Source of the DNA: Mucilaginibacter sp. UBA5151
Lineage (GTDB): Bacteria; Bacteroidota; Bacteroidia; Sphingobacteriales; Sphingobacteriaceae
Direction of reading: 5' to 3'
DNA length: 64,000 nucleotides
NCBI GenBank assembly: GCA_002413785.1
Contig: DHXR01000021.1
Coordinates: 28,196 to 92,195 of the forward strand
Part shown: positions 41,762 through 49,936 of the stretch, piece after piece
How positions within the stretch are numbered: position 1 is the stretch's first letter
Layout: each line of letters opens with the position of its first letter
Notes under the pieces: model-generated
What the model was told of the DNA's origin: nothing
Databases searched by the model: none
Seen by the model: the letters and a program-made list of their open reading frames with translations, nothing else
Program-made: the position numbers and the translations under genes

Positions 41762-42973
41762 TTAATGTTCCGCCCACTCAATTTTGCTCAGGTCAACGCC
41801 TTCTTTAAACATTTCCCAAAGTGGTGAAAGGTCCCGAAGGTGTAAAACCGATTTTTTAGTGACCTCAATAGCATAATCCACTTCCTCTTCGGTAGTAAAC
41901 CTGCCCAAGCCAAAGCGGATGGATGAATGCGCCAGGTCATCGGATAAGCCTAAGCTTTTTAATACATAAGAAGGTTCAAGCGAAGCCGAAGTACAGGCCG
42001 AGCCTGAAGATACAGCGAGGTCTTTCATCGCCATCATTAAACCCTCGCCTTCCACATATTTAAACGAAATATTGGCTACATGCGGTAAGCGGTGTGTTGT
42101 GTTTCCGTTAACATAGCTTTCTTCCAGTTCCAGCAATGAATTTTGCAGTTTATCGCGTAAAGCTGATAAACGTTTGGCTTCACTTTCCATTTCCTGCATG
42201 CACAATTCACAAGCTTTACCCAAACCCACAATTCCCGGTACGTTTAAGGTACCCGAACGCATACCACGCTCATGGCCACCGCCGTCCATTTGGGCGGTAA
42301 CTTTAACCCTTGGTCCCTTGCGGCGAACGTATAATGCGCCAACACCTTTAGGGCCGTATATTTTATGGGCCGATAATGCCAGTAAGTCAATTCCGTCTGC
42401 AATAACATCAACAGGAATCTTTCCGACAGCCTGCACCGCATCTGTCATAAATAATGCGCCGTGTTTATGTGTAATGGCTGCAATCTCTCTAATAGGCTGA
42501 ATAACGCCGATCTCGTTATTGCCATACATAACCGATACCAAAATTGTATCGCTGCCCATACTCTGCTCAAGCAATTCAAGGTCAACCAGGCCATCTTCCT
42601 TTACCGGCAGATAAGTTACCCTTCCGCCCATTTTTTCAACATGCTTGCAGGCATCCAAAACTGCTTTATGCTCGGTAACGGTGGTTATAATATGATTGCC
42701 TTTTTCCTTGTACATTTCAAATACCCCTTTTATAGCCAGGTTATCTGATTCGGTAGCGCCCGAAGTAAAGATGATCTCTTTTTCGGTGGCGCCAATCAAT
42801 TTGGCCACTTGTTCGCGGGCATAATCCACAGCTTCTTCGGCTACCCAGCCAAAGGGATGGTTACGACTGGCCGCATTACCAAATTTTGAAGTAAAATAAG
42901 GCAGCATAGCTTCCAGCACACGCGGATCCATCGGGGTAGTAGCGTTATTATCTAAATATATCGGCAGGTTCAT
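41762..42973 (-). CDS. iscS: cysteine desulfurase IscS
   Basis: A 403-residue PLP enzyme that releases sulfur from cysteine for Fe-S clusters. It has 'YLDNNATTPMDPRV' at the N-terminus, 'ATESDNLAIKG' near 72, PLP-binding 'LSAHKIYGPKGVGALYV' near 204, and active-site Cys in 'VSSGSACTSASLEPSYVLKS' near 325. It is the first gene of the isc run and has its own TAnnTTTG box at 42996-43003. It is divergent from the epimerase gene. Confidence 0.96.
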   Translation of the reverse strand: MNLPIYLDNNATTPMDPRVLEAMLPYFTSKFGNAASRNHPFGWVAEEAVDYAREQVAKLIGATEKEIIFTSGATESDNLAIKGVFEMYKEKGNHIITTVTEHKAVLDACKHVEKMGGRVTYLPVKEDGLVDLELLEQSMGSDTILVSVMYGNNEIGVIQPIREIAAITHKHGALFMTDAVQAVGKIPVDVIADGIDLLALSAHKIYGPKGVGALYVRRKGPRVKVTAQMDGGGHERGMRSGTLNVPGIVGLGKACELCMQEMESEAKRLSALRDKLQNSLLELEESYVNGNTTHRLPHVANISFKYVEGEGLMMAMKDLAVSSGSACTSASLEPSYVLKSLGLSDDLAHSSIRFGLGRFTTEEEVDYAIEVTKKSVLHLRDLSPLWEMFKEGVDLSKIEWAEH

Positions 42974-42995
42974 ATTCTTTAAACGATTAATAAAA

Positions 42996-43003
42996 CAAAG
43001 GTA
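42996..43003 (-). promoter_or_regulatory. TAnnTTTG promoter box of the isc operon
   Basis: Reads TACCTTTG on the minus strand, 22 bp before the iscS ATG. It is identical to the pyrR box. Confidence 0.6.
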
Positions 43004-43077
43004 AATAAAGTTTATTTAAAATCATTAAAAATAAGGAGGAAATGTTACAAAGCAGTATTAATTTACAATATTTGGAC

Positions 43078-43479
43078 ATGAACAGGATAGAGCACATTGG
43101 TATTGCCGTAAATGACCTTAAGATTGCGGGTAATACCTATCAAAAGCTATTAAATTCATTGATTTATAAAGTGGAGGAAGTGCCCTCCGAAGGTGTAATA
43201 ACAGCCTTTTTACAAAGCGGCCCCAATAAAATCGAGTTACTGGAAGCCACTTCAGCCGATAGCCCCATCGCTAAATTTATAGCCAAAAAAGGAGAGGGCA
43301 TCCATCATATTGCCTTTGAGGTGGATGATATTATAGCAGAAATGGAACGGCTGAAACGCGAAGGATTTGTGTTGTTGAACGATGCGCCTAAGCGCGGTGC
43401 CGATAATAAGCTCGTTTGCTTTGTGCACCCTAAGAGTGCGTGTGGGGTGTTGGTGGAGTTATGCCAGGAGGTTAAATAG
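43078..43479 (+). CDS. mce: methylmalonyl-CoA epimerase
   Basis: A 133-residue glyoxalase/VOC-fold protein from ATG 43078 ('MNRIEHIGIAVNDL'). An in-frame ATG at 43042 adds twelve unlikely residues. Metal ligands fit the epimerase: His in 'IEHIGIAV', 'NKIELLEA', 'GIHHIAFEVDD' and 'VLVELCQ'. It interconverts (R)- and (S)-methylmalonyl-CoA in propionate metabolism. The mutase is not in this window. Confidence 0.92.
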   Translation: MNRIEHIGIAVNDLKIAGNTYQKLLNSLIYKVEEVPSEGVITAFLQSGPNKIELLEATSADSPIAKFIAKKGEGIHHIAFEVDDIIAEMERLKREGFVLLNDAPKRGADNKLVCFVHPKSACGVLVELCQEVK

Positions 43480-43634
43480 GTGATGGTCCGTTGTTCATAG
43501 CCGGATGTGACGGTTTTACTTTAAATAGAAATTCACATGAGTTTAAATTGCTGATTATCAAAGCTGAAAATCCATGAACGATGAACCATGAATCATGAAC
43601 AAAATTAAACTTGCAGAAATATAAAATAATTTCC

Positions 43635-43642
43635 TACATTTG
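43635..43642 (+). promoter_or_regulatory. TAnnTTTG promoter box of rpmE2
   Basis: TACATTTG lies 27 bp before the ATG at 43670. A short CATGAACGATGAACCATGAA word array (43572-43600) lies just upstream. Confidence 0.6.
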
Positions 43643-43669
43643 CACCTCTTTTATAAGAAGCTTAATACA

Positions 43670-43918
43670 ATGAAAAAAGATCTGCACCCTTCAAATTATA
43701 GATTAGTTGTTTTTAAAGATATGTCAAACGACTATGCTTTTATGACTAAATCATGCATCGATTCCCGCGAAACAGTAAAATGGGAAGACGGTAACGAATA
43801 TCCGCTGATAAAACTGGAAATTTCACATACCTCGCACCCTTTTTATACCGGTAAAATGAAACTGGTTGATACCGCAGGCCGTATTGATAAGTTCCGTACC
43901 CGTTACAATAAAAAATAA
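43670..43918 (+). CDS. rpmE2: ribosomal protein L31, type B
   Basis: An 82-residue protein from ATG 43670; an earlier start at 43640 would lie inside the promoter. 'KKDLHPSNYRLVVFKDMSND' begins it, followed by 'EISHTSHPFYTGKMKLVDTA' and 'GRIDKFRTRYNKK'. The zinc-binding cysteines of type A L31 are absent, which marks the type B (zinc-independent) form. It is a 50S subunit protein. A strong terminator follows at once. Confidence 0.96.
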   Translation: MKKDLHPSNYRLVVFKDMSNDYAFMTKSCIDSRETVKWEDGNEYPLIKLEISHTSHPFYTGKMKLVDTAGRIDKFRTRYNKK

Positions 43919-43950
43919 TAACATTGTTTTTATAAAATATTTATGGATCT

Positions 43951-43978
43951 CTCCGCCTGTTGGCGGAGGGATTTTTTT
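43951..43978 (+). terminator. rho-independent terminator after rpmE2
   Basis: CTCCGCC-TGTT-GGCGGAG is followed by GGATTTTTTT. The T-tract runs directly into the promoter box of the next gene. Confidence 0.85.
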
Positions 43979-43985
43979 ATTTTTG
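43978..43985 (+). promoter_or_regulatory. TAnnTTTG promoter box of the GlmU-like gene
   Basis: TATTTTTG ends four bases before the ATG at 43990. The transcript should therefore begin at or next to the start codon. Confidence 0.5.
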
Positions 43986-43989
43986 CACC

Positions 43990-45177
43990 ATGGCAATTAT
44001 TCTTTTTGACGATAACGCGCATCAAAGCCTCCGGCCTTTAACCTTTACACGTCCGGTTGCCAACCTGCGTATCGGCATACTTACCATTGCCGAAAAGTGG
44101 GGTAAATACCTGCAAAGCGATTTTTCTTTTCAAACGCAATCCTGGCTACAGGATAAATTTCCTTTGAAAATTGAAGCGGATAACCTGTTTATCAATGGTT
44201 CCGTTTGCCCTGATGAGTTATTGCTGAAAGCAATCGACCGGTTAAAAACAGGCGAAGCCTTAATATACAACGACTTGCTTGTTGCGGTAAAACTTGAGGA
44301 AAAAGATGCTGTTGGTTTCGATTATAATAAAGTATTTGATAAGATTACAGTGCTGGGGCACAGCCCGGTCATTATCCGTTATCCCGAGGAAATTTTCAGG
44401 AATAATGATACAGAACTACGTAAAGACTTTGCACTGCTTACCGGGGGAAGAAAAAGCGCTTCCATCAGTTCAACCAATACCATTATAGGCAATGATTTTT
44501 TTGCCGAAGAAGGCGCGGTTGCTGAGTGTTCAACCTTTAGTACTATCAACGGACCGATTTATCTGGCCAATAATACCGAAGTTTGGGAAGGTACCCATAT
44601 CCGCGGCGCATTCGCTTTATGTGAGCATTCCCAGGTGAAAATGGGGGCTAAAATATACGGCGCTACTACGGTAGGCCCCTATTCGAGGGTTGGCGGCGAG
44701 CTGAATAACGCCGTGATCTGGGGATATTCGTCAAAAGGGCACGAGGGTTACCTGGGCAATGCCGTGATGGGGGAATGGTGTAATATAGGCGCCGATTCCA
44801 ATAACTCGAACCTGAAAAATAACTACGAAGACATTAAGCTTTGGGACTATACCACGCAGCGTTTCCGTAAAACAGGCCTGCAATTTTGCGGGCTAATTAT
44901 GGCCGATCATGCTAAATGCGCCATCAATACCATGTTCAATACCGGAACCGTAGTTGGCGTAAGCGCCAATGTTTTCGGGGCAGGTTTCCCGCGTAATTTT
45001 ATTCCCGATTTTTCATGGGGCGGTCCGCAGGGCTTAGACGTTTATACACTTAAAAAAATGTTTGAAACTGCCGGAAAGGTTTTTGCCCGGAGAGAACATC
45101 GTACTTTTGATGAAAATGAACAAAATATATTAAAAAAGGTATTTGAATTAACAGAGGAGCACCGAAGGTTTAGTTAG
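43990..45177 (+). CDS. bacteroidetal GlmU-like sugar nucleotidyltransferase/acetyltransferase
   Basis: A 395-residue protein from ATG 43990. The N-terminal third ('DDNAHQSLRPLTFTRPVANL') fits the alternative bacterial GlmU family in place of the classical L-A-A-G-x-G-T-R-M loop. The C-terminal half is a left-handed beta-helix with many hexapeptide turns ('IYLANNTEVWEGTHIRGAF', 'KIYGATTVGPYSRVGGELNN', 'GNAVMGEWCNIGADSNNSNL'). The likely reaction is formation of UDP-GlcNAc for the cell wall and lipopolysaccharide. It follows the L31 terminator and precedes tpiA. Confidence 0.82.
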   Translation: MAIILFDDNAHQSLRPLTFTRPVANLRIGILTIAEKWGKYLQSDFSFQTQSWLQDKFPLKIEADNLFINGSVCPDELLLKAIDRLKTGEALIYNDLLVAVKLEEKDAVGFDYNKVFDKITVLGHSPVIIRYPEEIFRNNDTELRKDFALLTGGRKSASISSTNTIIGNDFFAEEGAVAECSTFSTINGPIYLANNTEVWEGTHIRGAFALCEHSQVKMGAKIYGATTVGPYSRVGGELNNAVIWGYSSKGHEGYLGNAVMGEWCNIGADSNNSNLKNNYEDIKLWDYTTQRFRKTGLQFCGLIMADHAKCAINTMFNTGTVVGVSANVFGAGFPRNFIPDFSWGGPQGLDVYTLKKMFETAGKVFARREHRTFDENEQNILKKVFELTEEHRRFS

Positions 45178-45303
45178 AAAAAGTTGTAAGGGTTGTAAAT
45201 GTTGAAAAAGTTAGAAATAACAACCCTTAAGCAACTACAACCCTTACAACCCTTACAATCCTTACAACCTTTACAACAACTACAACTTTTACAACCACTA
45301 TAA
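45178..45303. repeat. word array (TTACAACCC-type) before tpiA
   Basis: AGTTGTAAGGGTTGTAAATG on the left is followed by about ten variants of ACAACCCTTACAACC on the right, in opposite orientation, so the two parts can pair. It fills the whole gap to tpiA. A two-word remnant of the same type lies at 57110-57130. Confidence 0.7.
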
Positions 45304-45315
45304 AACTAATAAATC

Positions 45316-46080
45316 ATGAGAAAAAAAATCGTTGCCGGAAACTGGAAAATGAACCTTGATTACAACGAAGGTTTAAGTTTGTTTTCCGAGGTGATCAATA
45401 TGGTCAGGGATGAGGTAACCGGTAACCAGGAAGCCGTAGTGTGCTGCCCCTTTATTCATTTGCATAGCCTTGTGCAACTGGCAAAAGGCTACGATAAAGT
45501 AGCTGTAGGCGCCCAAAATGCACACCAGGCCGAATCAGGTGCTTATACGGGAGAAATAGCTGCAAAAATGATTAAATCTGTAGGTGCTGCGTATGTGATC
45601 CTTGGCCACTCGGAACGCCGCCAGTATTTTGCGGAAAGCAATGAATTGCTGGCTAAAAAAACAGATACAGCCTTGAAAAATGCTTTAAAACCTATTTTTT
45701 GCATTGGTGAAACCCTGCAGGAACGCGAAGCTAACCAGCATTTCGCCATTATAAAAAGTCAACTGACCGAAGGTGTTTTTCACCTTGAGGAAGCGCAATT
45801 TTCGCAATTGGTGTTAGCTTATGAACCTGTTTGGGCCATTGGCACAGGTGTAACCGCATCATCAGCCCAGGCGCAGGAGATCCATGCTTTTATCCGCAAG
45901 GAGATCGCTGCCAAATATGGTCAGCAGGTAGCTGATAACACAACCATATTATATGGTGGCAGCTGCAATCCAAAAAACGCAGCCGAACTGTTTGCACAGC
46001 CCGATATTGATGGTGGCCTGATTGGCGGCGCATCCTTAAAATCAAGGGATTTTGTAGATATTGTTAAAGTATTTAATTGA
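45316..46080 (+). CDS. tpiA: triosephosphate isomerase
   Basis: A 254-residue TIM barrel with catalytic Lys in 'GNWKMN', His in 'ILGHSERRQYF', Glu in 'LAYEPVWAIGTGVTAS', and phosphate loop 'ILYGGSCNPKN...GLIGGASL'. It interconverts dihydroxyacetone phosphate and glyceraldehyde 3-phosphate. It is followed after 12 bases by a membrane protein gene. Confidence 0.97.
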   Translation: MRKKIVAGNWKMNLDYNEGLSLFSEVINMVRDEVTGNQEAVVCCPFIHLHSLVQLAKGYDKVAVGAQNAHQAESGAYTGEIAAKMIKSVGAAYVILGHSERRQYFAESNELLAKKTDTALKNALKPIFCIGETLQEREANQHFAIIKSQLTEGVFHLEEAQFSQLVLAYEPVWAIGTGVTASSAQAQEIHAFIRKEIAAKYGQQVADNTTILYGGSCNPKNAAELFAQPDIDGGLIGGASLKSRDFVDIVKVFN

Positions 46081-46092
46081 TTAGGATTTAAG

Positions 46093-46620
46093 ATGGGAGA
46101 TGTAAGCGCAGAGAAACCGAGGCAAAGTTTTGGTAAAAGATCGGCAAAACTATTTTTACCGGTTTTGATCGGTCTGCATCTCCCATTTTTATATATTCAA
46201 ACAGATTCGTTATTAAATCCGATTGAACTGGATAAGGCAGGGAAGGGCGCAATGGACGGTCTTTGGTTTTTTGACTATGTTTTTTTTCCGGGCTTGCTGG
46301 TTATTCTGCTGATACCCCAATGGTTGATTATAGTGCCCGTTTGGAATCGGATGTGTTTAAGGGCCAGGCGGGTGCTTTTGTCGTCATTGAGCATTGGAAT
46401 ATTACTTTCTATCCTGACCGGCGCTTTACTTGGCTATTTAGTTTGGATAAACAAGCTTGGTCCGAATAATAATCAACCCGGGTTAAATGAATTGATTAAC
46501 CCGGTTTTATTGATGAGCGGTTTTGTTGTAGTTTATTGTATTTTAAATACCCTTACCCTATACTTTTTAGACAGATCTTTTATCAGGCATATAAAATCGC
46601 AAAAACTTGATGCAAATTGA
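46093..46620 (+). CDS. four-helix membrane protein, unknown function (A)
   Basis: A 175-residue protein with hydrophobic segments near 22-40, 62-85, 95-118 and 135-158. 'PQWLIIVPVWNRM' follows helix 2. It is 12 bp after tpiA. It shares layout and scattered identity with the next gene ('QLLIVIPVYRKVM' at the same place), so the two are likely diverged duplicates. No family is recognised. Confidence 0.7.
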   Translation: MGDVSAEKPRQSFGKRSAKLFLPVLIGLHLPFLYIQTDSLLNPIELDKAGKGAMDGLWFFDYVFFPGLLVILLIPQWLIIVPVWNRMCLRARRVLLSSLSIGILLSILTGALLGYLVWINKLGPNNNQPGLNELINPVLLMSGFVVVYCILNTLTLYFLDRSFIRHIKSQKLDAN

Positions 46621-46683
46621 TATTGGAAATTTACTTGTCATGGATTTGGCTGTCAAAAAGCTTTTGCATTAATTAACCCGGAA

Positions 46684-47166
46684 ATGAAAAAGCTGTTACA
46701 AGTACTGTTGCCTCCATTTGTTGGCTTCGCTGTTTATTTTCTGATGGTGCGGTACAGTTCGTTTTATTTTTCGCTGCGCATTGATGAGATGGGGCAGGGG
46801 AACCTGCTGGCATTTATGGCGTTTTACAGGTATTTACTGCCGCTTTTGTTTACCGTATCGGTATTAACACAGTTGCTGATTGTGATACCAGTATATAGAA
46901 AAGTAATGAAAAAAGGTGGGGCCGGTAAAAAATGGGCCGCCGTTTTCCTGGTTTTTGTTTGTTTGTTATTTGCAGCGGGTATCAGCTATGCCATCTGGGA
47001 TAAAAATGATGGTATTCATCACCTGTTGAAATTATTTACCTTTATGACGGGTATCCAATTAGGTTATTGGGCCATTAATTTGTTTATTTTGCGTTTGCTT
47101 GGTTGGAAAAGTGTTGAGATAAAGAAAATTGAAGATCCGAAACAGCCGAATGCAACCAATCTTTAA
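46684..47166 (+). CDS. four-helix membrane protein, unknown function (B)
   Basis: A 160-residue protein with hydrophobic segments near 6-24, 45-68, 80-100 and 118-140. It aligns in layout with the preceding gene, including a basic loop after helix 2 and a 'W-x-N/K' turn after helix 3. It is followed by prmA after a 40-bp gap containing CTAACCTCTAATC words. Function is unknown. Confidence 0.7.
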   Translation: MKKLLQVLLPPFVGFAVYFLMVRYSSFYFSLRIDEMGQGNLLAFMAFYRYLLPLLFTVSVLTQLLIVIPVYRKVMKKGGAGKKWAAVFLVFVCLLFAAGISYAIWDKNDGIHHLLKLFTFMTGIQLGYWAINLFILRLLGWKSVEIKKIEDPKQPNATNL

Positions 47167-47206
47167 ATTGCACTAACCTCTAATCTCCAACCGCTAACCT
47201 CTGAAT

Positions 47207-48049
47207 ATGAATTACTACGAATTACTTTTCACCACCATACCTACTGGAGATTACCAGCAGGACTTGCTGATCAACGCATTGGGGGAGATCGGTTTTGATA
47301 CTTTTGAAGAACTGGCTTTTGGGTTTAAGGCTTATATTCCTTCTGTTGATTTTGACCAGGAAAAACTGGATGAACAACTGGAAGTTTTCCGGGAAATGTT
47401 CACATTCAGTTATGAAATTACGCTGATTCCCCAAAAAAACTGGAATGAAGTATGGGAAAGTAATTTTGAACCGTTAAACATCGCCGATAAAATTTTTGTT
47501 CGCGCTACTTTCCATGAGCCAAGGCCCGAATTGCCTTTTGAAATAGTGATTGACCCTAAAATGGCTTTTGGCACAGGGCACCATCAAACCACATCAATGA
47601 TGCTGGAGCTGACGCTTGAGAACGATTTTGCAGATAAAAAAGTGCTTGATATGGGCTGCGGCACTGGTATTTTAGCCATTATGGTATCGAAATTGGGCGC
47701 CAAATCAATAACTGCTATTGATTACGACCCTGTTTGTTATGAAAGCACTATTGAAAATGCCCGGTTAAACCACATTGATAATATCATAGCGCTTTGCGGC
47801 TCGAAAGAAGTAATTCCTGATGAGCAATTTGACGTTATTTTGGCCAATATAAACCGCAATATTTTGCTCAATCAGATGCAGCGGTACAGTTTGGCGCTGA
47901 AGCCCTGCGGTGAAATATATTTCAGCGGTTTTTATGAAAACCCGGACCTGGAGATCATTACCGGCGAAGCAAATAAATATGGCTTACGGTACATCAGCCA
48001 CAAAAAAGATAAAGACTGGGTGGCGGCGAAGTTTCTGAAAAATGCCTGA
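47207..48049 (+). CDS. prmA: ribosomal protein L11 methyltransferase
   Basis: A 280-residue SAM-dependent methyltransferase. It has 'DPKMAFGTGHHQTTSMMLE' near residue 120 (the PrmA F-G-T-G-x-H-x-T motif), SAM motif I 'VLDMGCGTGILAIMVSKLGA' near 146, and 'ILANINRNIL' near 217. It trimethylates L11. The N-terminal ~60 residues form the L11-recognition domain, somewhat short as is common in Bacteroidota. Confidence 0.94.
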   Translation: MNYYELLFTTIPTGDYQQDLLINALGEIGFDTFEELAFGFKAYIPSVDFDQEKLDEQLEVFREMFTFSYEITLIPQKNWNEVWESNFEPLNIADKIFVRATFHEPRPELPFEIVIDPKMAFGTGHHQTTSMMLELTLENDFADKKVLDMGCGTGILAIMVSKLGAKSITAIDYDPVCYESTIENARLNHIDNIIALCGSKEVIPDEQFDVILANINRNILLNQMQRYSLALKPCGEIYFSGFYENPDLEIITGEANKYGLRYISHKKDKDWVAAKFLKNA

Positions 48050-48070
48050 AAGATCAGTCCTCAATTAACA

Positions 48071-48098
48071 AACTTACGAAGTAAAAACTTCGTAAGTT
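48071..48098. terminator. convergent-gene hairpin, copy 2
   Basis: AACTTACGAAGT-AAAA-ACTTCGTAAGTT is followed by TTTTCT. It lies between prmA (+) and the NAD(P)-binding protein gene (-). The stem is nearly the same as at 7851 and 63274. Confidence 0.7.
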
Positions 48099-48134
48099 TT
48101 TCTCCAGGTTGTTTTTCGTGAGTTTTCGGATTGC

Positions 48135-48779
48135 TTAATACCCCAAAGTAAACCTTTTTTTGATGAACTGATTGTTTTCAATTTCGTCAACCATGGCAAT
48201 AGCCATATCCTCAACAGATATTTCACATTTGCCATGCTCATCAAATACGGGCTGATCGGTACCCAGACGGAATTTTGCAGTACGCTCACCGGGGTGCAGG
48301 TTTATGGCAGGACTTAAAAATGTCCAGTCAAGGTCATTGTCCTTACGCAGGGTATTCAAATAGTCGCGCGCCGCGGTTGCGCCGATTTTCCATTCAGCGG
48401 GAAATTGAGGCGTGTCCACCAATTGTACACCTGGTGCAATTTCCAGGCTTCCTGCGCCGCCAACTACCAGTAAACGTTTTACCCCTGATTTTTTTACTGC
48501 CTGCTGAATTGATTCCGATCCTTTGATAAAATCATCGTATAGGTTTGGATTAGTCCAGCCAGCATTATAAGCGCTGATCACCGCATCATTACCGGCAATC
48601 AGTGACGAAAGGTGGTCTGTATCAAACACATCAGCAACCTTTACTGTTAAATTTTCATCTTGCCGGCTGATTTTTTCGGGGTTACGCGCAATGGCTGTTA
48701 CTTTATGGCCACGATTTAATAATTCGTTTAAAACTACGGTACCGACAAAGCCGGACGCGCCTATTAATACTACTTCCAT
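48135..48779 (-). CDS. NAD(P)-binding atypical SDR protein (YhfK/NmrA-like)
   Basis: A 214-residue Rossmann protein opening 'VVLIGASGFVGTVVLNELLN', with the G-A-S-G-F-V-G nucleotide loop at residues 7-13, 'ARNPEKI' after strand 2, 'GNDAVISAYN' near 65 and 'RLLVVGGAGSLEI' near 100. It is probably a quinone/NADPH-related reductase or stress protein. It is 52 bp after an Rrf2 regulator on the same strand, which likely controls it. Confidence 0.85.
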   Translation of the reverse strand: MEVVLIGASGFVGTVVLNELLNRGHKVTAIARNPEKISRQDENLTVKVADVFDTDHLSSLIAGNDAVISAYNAGWTNPNLYDDFIKGSESIQQAVKKSGVKRLLVVGGAGSLEIAPGVQLVDTPQFPAEWKIGATAARDYLNTLRKDNDLDWTFLSPAINLHPGERTAKFRLGTDQPVFDEHGKCEISVEDMAIAMVDEIENNQFIKKRFTLGY

Positions 48780-48831
48780 ATTGATTTGTTTTAATTGTAA
48801 TTAAATATGTTACAGTTATATTTAAATTTTT

Positions 48832-49239
48832 TCAATCAAATTTCGTGCTGAACTCAGCAAGGTTCAGTGCCCCTAATTTTGCTGAAAGAACGTCTTCCAT
48901 TTCACCATATAAATGCTGAAGGTGTTTGTTTATTTGCTTACCTACCGGGCAATAGGGGTTAGGTACGTTTTTTGCCTGTCCTAATATTTGTTGCTGTTTT
49001 ACAGCCTGATATATAGCTGACAGTTTAATTTCATGCGCCGGAATGCCTAAGGAATAACCGCCTGCTTTGCCTTCCTTGCTCTTTATCAGTCCTTTTTTGC
49101 GCAGATTGCTTATCTCTTTCCTTACCAAAGCCGGGTTGATGTTTATACTGCCGGCAATATATTCAGAGGATAACAGCTCATTGTTTGCTCTGCTTAATAA
49201 GGTGAGGATGTGTATTGCTATTTGAAATCTGCCGTTCAT
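48832..49239 (-). CDS. Rrf2 family transcriptional regulator
   Basis: A 135-residue winged-helix protein opening 'MNGRFQIAIHILTLL'. The HTH lies at about 25-50 ('SSEYIAGSININPALVRKEI') and the wing at 'GLIKSKEGKAGGYSLG'. Only one cysteine (in 'NPYCPVG') is present, so an Fe-S cluster as in IscR is unlikely; it resembles the YwnA/NsrR-lacking-cluster branch. It is the probable repressor of the adjacent NAD(P)-binding protein gene. Confidence 0.88.
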   Translation of the reverse strand: MNGRFQIAIHILTLLSRANNELLSSEYIAGSININPALVRKEISNLRKKGLIKSKEGKAGGYSLGIPAHEIKLSAIYQAVKQQQILGQAKNVPNPYCPVGKQINKHLQHLYGEMEDVLSAKLGALNLAEFSTKFD

Positions 49240-49493
49240 CTGTAATAAAAAAAATTACAGTACAAATATAGTAATGATTTCCCGGGAAACGATAGGTTTT
49301 TTATCAGAACCTGATAATTACATTGTGATGATACTAATTAAATGAGAAACCACTTCCGTTAAAAACCCGGGAATTTAGAACTTAACTTTACCTAAAATAA
49401 ATTTTTTCAAAAAATGTTGATAATTAGACAGATATTAAATAATATTGTAATTATATTAACTTTGGAGAAACCCTGCACCTTTAAACTTGTAAT

Positions 49494-49835
49494 ATGAAAA
49501 CACTTGGAAAAAAAATCAGATTATTACGTCATCAAAACGGATGGAGCCAGGAGGATGTTGCAAAAAAATTGGATATTTCAATACCAGCCTTTTCTAAAAT
49601 AGAAACGGGCATTACTGATATTAATTTATCGAGGCTTGAACAAATTGCTAATTTGTTTGAAATGCCTGTTGTTCAACTGCTTAACTTTAGCGATGTTGAG
49701 CATGACCAACAAATAGTTCATGACCTGGAGGCTATTAACAAAAAACTGATGGACCGTGAAACGGAGGTCATCGACCTGCAAAAAAAGGTGATTGAATTGT
49801 TTGAAGAATTGCGGCACAGCAGAATTATTGCCTGA
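49494..49835 (+). CDS. XRE-family HTH regulator with C-terminal coiled coil
   Basis: A 113-residue protein. The HTH_3 domain spans residues 4-62 ('KIRLLRHQNGWSQEDVAKKL', 'ISIPAFSKIETGITDINLSR'). Residues 70-108 are predicted coiled coil (heptads of Ile/Leu with charged residues), probably for dimerisation. It stands alone. The 254-bp upstream gap is AT-rich and shows no clear operator. Confidence 0.88.
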   Translation: MKTLGKKIRLLRHQNGWSQEDVAKKLDISIPAFSKIETGITDINLSRLEQIANLFEMPVVQLLNFSDVEHDQQIVHDLEAINKKLMDRETEVIDLQKKVIELFEELRHSRIIA

Positions 49836-49936
49836 ATTTGAACCCTGAGTCAAAATCGGGAAGCATGGTTTGGTCCGGTCTTTTAGAACGGTTGGGATCC
49901 GCTAAGTTAAATTTGAACGCGCCTTCTGTGTTTTTC

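Noticed and set aside
45178..45303. Possible CRISPR array (many short repeats before tpiA)
   Set aside because: Repeat units are only 6-10 bp, degenerate and without unique spacers of constant length, and no cas gene is present.
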